From positions 1-7,688 of the forward strand of contig JAGLQE010000289.1 of assembly GCA_023137005.1 (NCBI GenBank): a DNA stretch of 7,688 bases, in the 5' to 3' direction. The stretch's first letter is position 1; every line of letters begins with the position of its first letter. This document shows, in pieces, positions 4,233 through 7,688 of this stretch. The notes beneath the pieces are model-generated. The model saw only the letters and a program-made list of their open reading frames with translations, had not been told where the DNA came from and made no database searches. A program made the position numbers and the translations under genes. Origin of the DNA: Thermoplasmata archaeon (GTDB lineage: Archaea > Thermoplasmatota > Thermoplasmata > SG8-5 > JAGLSY01).

Positions 4233-6107
4233 TCAAACCACCTCCTTGTTCACTGCCCCGATAGCATCGAATGGACATACCTGGACACACACACTGCATC
4301 CATTACAGTATTCTTCATTTATGGAAATAACCCCATCATTGTCCAGCTCGATGGCTGGACACGCGAATGTGCTGATGCAGACCTTACATTTTTTACACTT
4401 CTCTTGATCCACCTGGTACGGTGTGTACGTGCCATCTTTCTTCCACTCACGGACCTCCAAGAGAGCGCATGCCCTTTTGGTTATGACGACGGCCAGGCCA
4501 TCGTATGCCAGTGCTTCCTTGTAAACCTCGGTAGTGGCTTTGATATCATTTGGATCGACAACTCGTATGAACTCCACGCCACAGCCCCTGACGACCTCCT
4601 CGATGTCCGAGCCCTTGCTGGGTGCTCCGCCTCCGCGCCTTCCCATTCCTGGGTTTGGCTGGTGGCCGGTCATGGCTGTGGTTCGATTGTCCAATATGGT
4701 ATACACGAACTTGTGCTCGTTCCACACGGCATTGATCAGCCCATGAATTCCAGAATGGAAGAAGGTCGAATCTCCCAGGAAGGCCAGCACCGGTTGGTCC
4801 GTGGCCTTGGAGAATCCTCCAGCCGCGTCCACGCTGGATCCCATGCAGAGCAGGAAATCCGCGCTATTGAGTGGTGACTGGATACCTAAAGTGTAGCATC
4901 CTATATCTGTTGAATAAATGGCTTCCTTGAACTTTTGTCCCAGGGCCTTTTTCAAGGCATGATATGTGTGTCTGTGTGGGCATCCGGGACACAGGCTTGG
5001 CGGCCTGGTTGGAAGCTCCACCTCTCTGGGGACCAGTTTATTTTCCACGACCGGAATTCCCAATAATTTACCCAGTCCTTCCTTGATGGTGTCCGGGCTG
5101 TATTCATTGCGTCGTGAGAAGTGGCTAGTGTTCTTGCCGTATATCTTAATATTCATTTCATTCTGATAAGCTATCTTGATAAGGTCGTTCTCGAGCAGCG
5201 GTTCGCCTTCTTCCGCGACAATGATCTTTTTGACCGAGGCCATGAAATCCGCGCACTTCTTAACAGGCACTGGATGGGACATTCCCAGCTTGAGCACCTT
5301 GCCCTTGATCCCATTGCTTTTCATGTAATCTATCACGTAATTGTAAGCCGCTCCCGAGGCCACTATGCCGATCTCATCCCCGCCGAGGTCGATGACCTTG
5401 TTGAATGGTGAATTTTCCGAGATCTCCATTGCCTTTTCCATTCTTTTCAGGAGATTGATGTGGCCGGTCCTGGCATGGGCCGGTATCGTGACGAACCTTC
5501 CCGGGTCCTTGTCGAAGTATCCCTTGCCCTTACTGGGTACAAGAGGTCCGAGTTCCACTGACCCCCTCATGTGATTGATCCTGGTCGTGGTCCGGAGAAG
5601 GATAGGTAGCTCTATCTCCTCGGATAGATCGAATCCCTGCCTGGTCATTTCTTTTGCCTCATTACAGGATGAAGGCTCGAGCATGGGGATATTGGCCAGT
5701 CTAGCATAGTAACGGTTGTCTTGCTCGTTCTGGCTCGAATGGCAGGATGGGTCATCCGCGCACACGATCATCATACCGCCCCTCACACCTGTGTAGGCGA
5801 TGGTCATGTAGGCATCCGCGGCCACATTGAGGCCCACGTGCTTCATGAAGGTCATGGCCCTGAGATTGCATGCGCTTCCAGCGGCTGCGACCTCCATGGC
5901 CACCTTCTCATTGGTGGAATATTCGAAGTAAACTCCGGCATCGTCCCCCATGAGATCGAAGGTATTGCCGATCTCCGAGGACGGTGTTCCAGGATAGGCG
6001 GCCGCGATGTCCAGACCAGCTTCCAATGCCCCTCTTACAATGGCCTCATTCCCAAGTAGGAATATCTTCTTGTTCACGTCCTTGTCAAGTACTGGATGCA
6101 TACTCAT
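4233..6107 (-). CDS. iorA: Indolepyruvate:ferredoxin oxidoreductase, alpha subunit
   Basis: Large catalytic subunit, 624 aa, the typical IorA length. Domain order: N-terminal pyrimidine-binding TPP domain with GNEAIVRGA (19-27), YPGTPSSE (38-45) and FMKHVGLNVAADA (87-99); a central transketolase-C-like domain; a TPP pyrophosphate-binding domain with CPGCPHRH (373-380), the TPP/metal motif GDSTFFHSG (445-453) and DNRTTAMTGHQPNPG (473-487); and a C-terminal two-cluster ferredoxin domain. Cluster one has C571, C574, C577 and C583 (five residues before the last Cys), and cluster two has C601, C604, C607 and C611 with regular spacing. It decarboxylates arylpyruvates and passes electrons to ferredoxin. 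ATG 6107 has GGAGG (6119-6115) seven bases upstream and overlaps the porB stop as ATGA; a second ATG at 6101 lies two codons in. Its last codons contain the SD of the following mini-ORF. Cytoplasmic and oxygen-sensitive by family. Confidence 0.96.
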   Translation of the reverse strand: MSMHPVLDKDVNKKIFLLGNEAIVRGALEAGLDIAAAYPGTPSSEIGNTFDLMGDDAGVYFEYSTNEKVAMEVAAAGSACNLRAMTFMKHVGLNVAADAYMTIAYTGVRGGMMIVCADDPSCHSSQNEQDNRYYARLANIPMLEPSSCNEAKEMTRQGFDLSEEIELPILLRTTTRINHMRGSVELGPLVPSKGKGYFDKDPGRFVTIPAHARTGHINLLKRMEKAMEISENSPFNKVIDLGGDEIGIVASGAAYNYVIDYMKSNGIKGKVLKLGMSHPVPVKKCADFMASVKKIIVAEEGEPLLENDLIKIAYQNEMNIKIYGKNTSHFSRRNEYSPDTIKEGLGKLLGIPVVENKLVPREVELPTRPPSLCPGCPHRHTYHALKKALGQKFKEAIYSTDIGCYTLGIQSPLNSADFLLCMGSSVDAAGGFSKATDQPVLAFLGDSTFFHSGIHGLINAVWNEHKFVYTILDNRTTAMTGHQPNPGMGRRGGGAPSKGSDIEEVVRGCGVEFIRVVDPNDIKATTEVYKEALAYDGLAVVITKRACALLEVREWKKDGTYTPYQVDQEKCKKCKVCISTFACPAIELDNDGVISINEEYCNGCSVCVQVCPFDAIGAVNKEVV

Positions 6108-7024
6108 TCTTTCGCCTCCATTTCACTCATTTCTTTAGTAAATTCTTCTAATTTCAGTAAGCGGTTCCACTTCTTTGTTATCTCATTCTGCATGCTTTCT
6201 ATTTCCTCTTCTGGAAGGTGTCTGAACCTGCCCTGCATTGCGAGATATGGTTTTACCGGCTTGAGTTCATTCAGCTTCCGGGTGATCGTGTAAACCCCGT
6301 TCTCAACCTCATAAAGTGGGAACACGCCGCAGGCCGTGGCCATCTTGGCGATCTCCACTGTTTTATCGGGTGCCATGCGCCATCCAGTGGGGCAGGGTGC
6401 GTAGATGTGGATGAACTTCGGGCCCTTGATCTTCTGGGCTTTTTGAAGTTTCTTTATCATGTCCTCAGGGTACGCGATGCTCATCGTGGCCGTGTAGGGT
6501 ATCTTGTGAGCGACCATGATCTCCACCATGTCCTTCTTCGGCATCTTCTTCCAGTCCTTGGTCGTACCTACTGGTGTGGTGGTGGTCCAGGCCCCACTTG
6601 GCGTGGCTGAACTTCGCTGAACTCCTGTGTTCATATAAGCCTCATTGTCGTACATGATATAGAAGACATCCGTGCCTCTCTCCACGGCTCCGGACAATGC
6701 CTGGATACCGATATCCGCGGTCCCACCGTCTCCGGCCCAGCCGACCACGGTGATGTCATCAATCCCCTTCGCATCCAGTGCGGCCCTGATACCTGATATT
6801 GAGGCTCCAGTGGTCTCAAAGGCCGTGTAGAGCATGGGTATCTTGAGGCAGGTGAGCGGGAATACACCGGGCATGACCGCCCAGCAACATGCCGGCACAC
6901 TGATAATGGTCCTTTGCCCAAGAGCCTTGAGCATGTATCTCATGGCCAGTGTGGCTCCGCAACCCAAGCAACCTACGTGGCCCGGGTACATGAGCTCTTC
7001 TTCTGGAATCGTGAGCTTTGCCAT
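6104..7024 (-). CDS. porB: 2-oxoacid:ferredoxin oxidoreductase, beta subunit (pyruvate or branched-chain type)
   Basis: TPP-binding subunit of a POR/VOR-type enzyme (2-oxoacid + CoA + oxidised ferredoxin gives acyl-CoA + CO2 + reduced ferredoxin). 306 aa, the expected size. GHVGCLGCG (15-23) supplies two cluster cysteines, with C46 or C47 and C212 completing a [4Fe-4S] set. GWAGDGGTADIGIQALSGA (95-113) through YDNEAYMNTGVQRSSATP (125-142) is the TPP/Mg motif and a near-invariant PorB stretch. ATG 7024 has GGAGGG (7038-7033) eight bases upstream. The stop overlaps iorA by 4 bp, and the last codons (M-E-A-K-E) encode the iorA SD, so the two are probably translationally coupled. Pyruvate and 2-oxoisovalerate versions are not separable by eye, so vor is the alternative name. 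The gamma and delta subunits are not in the window. Confidence 0.92.
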   Translation of the reverse strand: MAKLTIPEEELMYPGHVGCLGCGATLAMRYMLKALGQRTIISVPACCWAVMPGVFPLTCLKIPMLYTAFETTGASISGIRAALDAKGIDDITVVGWAGDGGTADIGIQALSGAVERGTDVFYIMYDNEAYMNTGVQRSSATPSGAWTTTTPVGTTKDWKKMPKKDMVEIMVAHKIPYTATMSIAYPEDMIKKLQKAQKIKGPKFIHIYAPCPTGWRMAPDKTVEIAKMATACGVFPLYEVENGVYTITRKLNELKPVKPYLAMQGRFRHLPEEEIESMQNEITKKWNRLLKLEEFTKEMSEMEAKE

Positions 7025-7025
7025 A

Positions 7026-7082
7026 TCAGAATCCCTCCATTTCCATTACGGGCTTATGAATAAAATCGCTTCGCTCTCTCAT
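7026..7082 (-). CDS. Possible 18-residue bridging peptide between porA and porB
   Basis: Reading MRERSDFIHKPVMEMEGF, this ORF begins at the base after the porA stop (TGA 7085-7083, ATG 7082-7080) and ends one base before the porB ATG. An SD-like GGGGGTG (7095-7089) lies six bases before its ATG, the same spacing as at the iorA-iorB mini-ORF. Its last codons (ATG GAG GGA) form the porB SD. It is in frame with porA but separated by TGA. Function unknown; coding status rests on geometry only. Confidence 0.35.
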   Translation of the reverse strand: MRERSDFIHKPVMEMEGF

Positions 7083-7688
7083 TCATTCCACCCCCAGGCT
7101 GTGGCCTTTGACATCCACCCATTCAATTTCCTTGTCAACGCCGGATTCCTTGGCCACCAGCATCTTATTGAACAATCTTTCCAAGACCTCGGGAGTGATA
7201 TCCTTTCCACCAAGGCCAGCAATGAAATTCTTGACTATCGGGCGATCGCCGGTCGGGAGCAGGGCGCCGTATACCTCGGCGGCTATGGGCCCACCATGGC
7301 CGAAACAGTAACTGCGGTCCACGATGCCTATGCAGTTGACCTTCTTGGCCAGCCATCTGACCTCGTCCACCGGGAAGGGTCTGAAATAACGAACACGGGC
7401 CAGGCCGACCTTCTTGCCTTCCTTGCGCATCTTGTCAATGACCTCTTTTGCAGTACTGGCCACACTTCCTCCTATCATGAGGACGGCATCCGCATCTTCC
7501 ACCTCGTAGAAGTCCATCAGTCCTCCATAGGACCTTCCGAACCTCTTCTCGAAGTCCTTCTCCACTTCCCTGATCCTGTCGCGGGCCAGGTCCATTGATT
7601 CCGCTATCTTGTATCTGAATTCCATGTACCACTCGGGCATGACCAGACTTCCGAAACCATGTGGTTCATCTGGATCCAGCTTCTTCGC
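7083..7688 (-). CDS. porA: 2-oxoacid:ferredoxin oxidoreductase, alpha subunit, C-terminal part (5' end outside window)
   Basis: The frame is open through the right edge, so the first visible codon (GCG at 7688) is internal and the 201 residues seen are the C-terminal half of a protein that is usually about 380-400 aa. FGSLVMPEWYMEFRYK (visible residues 12-27) is a typical PorA stretch, so ATG 7640 inside it is not the start. Later come VLMIGGSVASTAKEVID (69-85, the nucleotide-like fold of domain III), VGLARVRYFRPFP (94-106), VDRSYCFGHGGPIAAEVYGAL (123-143) and FIAGLGGKDITPE (155-167), all characteristic of the alpha subunit that pairs with PorB. It contributes the CoA- and TPP-pyrimidine-binding half of the active site. 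First visible gene of the minus-strand operon; promoter and other subunits lie beyond the edge. VOR alpha cannot be excluded. Confidence 0.9.
   Translation of the reverse strand, partial: AKKLDPDEPHGFGSLVMPEWYMEFRYKIAESMDLARDRIREVEKDFEKRFGRSYGGLMDFYEVEDADAVLMIGGSVASTAKEVIDKMRKEGKKVGLARVRYFRPFPVDEVRWLAKKVNCIGIVDRSYCFGHGGPIAAEVYGALLPTGDRPIVKNFIAGLGGKDITPEVLERLFNKMLVAKESGVDKEIEWVDVKGHSLGVE

Noticed and set aside
4170..4235. UGA readthrough extending IorA (and likewise PorA at 7083-7085)
   Set aside because: Both mini-ORFs are in frame with the upstream gene, but each has its own ATG directly after the stop plus an SD, and I saw no selenocysteine-type element; restart is simpler.
4174..4299. N-terminal extension of iorB to an ATG at 4299
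   Set aside because: It overlaps the iorA ferredoxin domain, lacks IorB similarity, and ATG 4173 has a strong SD.
6834..7598. 254-codon plus-strand open frame across porB/porA
   Set aside because: It is antisense to two clearly conserved subunits, shows no recognisable domain and no SD; it is a by-product of GC-ending codons.

Overview
The window looks archaeal, most likely euryarchaeal. It opens with the 3' part of a 7S signal recognition particle (SRP) RNA that has both helix 6 (GGAG loop) and helix 8; bacterial SRP RNAs almost always lack helix 6. It closes with a split-subunit 2-oxoacid:ferredoxin oxidoreductase and an IorAB pair of the kind common in anaerobic archaea. Host genes carry clear Shine-Dalgarno (SD) sequences (GGAGG). 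A mesophilic methanogen or a relative such as a Thermoplasmata-type lineage would fit, but that placement is inference.

Layout, left to right: SRP RNA 3' part (1-190, +); paaK, phenylacetate-CoA ligase (241-1542, +); an AT-rich two-gene block (about 1571-3460) holding a dGTPase-family HD hydrolase (1698-2921, +) and a nucleoside 2-deoxyribosyltransferase-like protein (2948-3451, +); then a tightly packed minus-strand operon read from the right edge: porA (cut by the window end) > porB > iorA > iorB (3586-4173). The plus-strand block and the minus-strand operon converge at 3452-3585.

The host metabolic genes form one theme. IorAB interconverts arylpyruvates and arylacetyl-CoA with ferredoxin, and PaaK makes arylacetyl-CoA from free aryl acids. 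Together they can either ferment aromatic amino acids or, run reductively, build them from scavenged aryl acids. PorAB does the same chemistry on pyruvate or a branched 2-oxoacid.

The dgt-ndt pair sits between paaK and the ior genes and has a very different base composition (11 of 60 G+C at 2461-2520 against 36 of 60 at 841-900), which suggests acquisition. The two activities are consecutive: a dGTPase releases deoxyguanosine, and the deoxyribosyltransferase fold acts on deoxynucleosides or nucleotides. A nucleotide-depletion antiviral module is a reasonable hypothesis, unproven.

The least expected structure is in the por-ior operon. Both longer spacers (porA-porB and iorA-iorB) are filled by unannotated 18- and 20-codon ORFs. 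Each has an SD, starts directly after the upstream TGA, and ends at the downstream start codon. The two begin with an almost identical 18-nt module. In the iorA-iorB spacer a perfect 10-bp hairpin locks the iorB SD, so translating the mini-ORF would open it.
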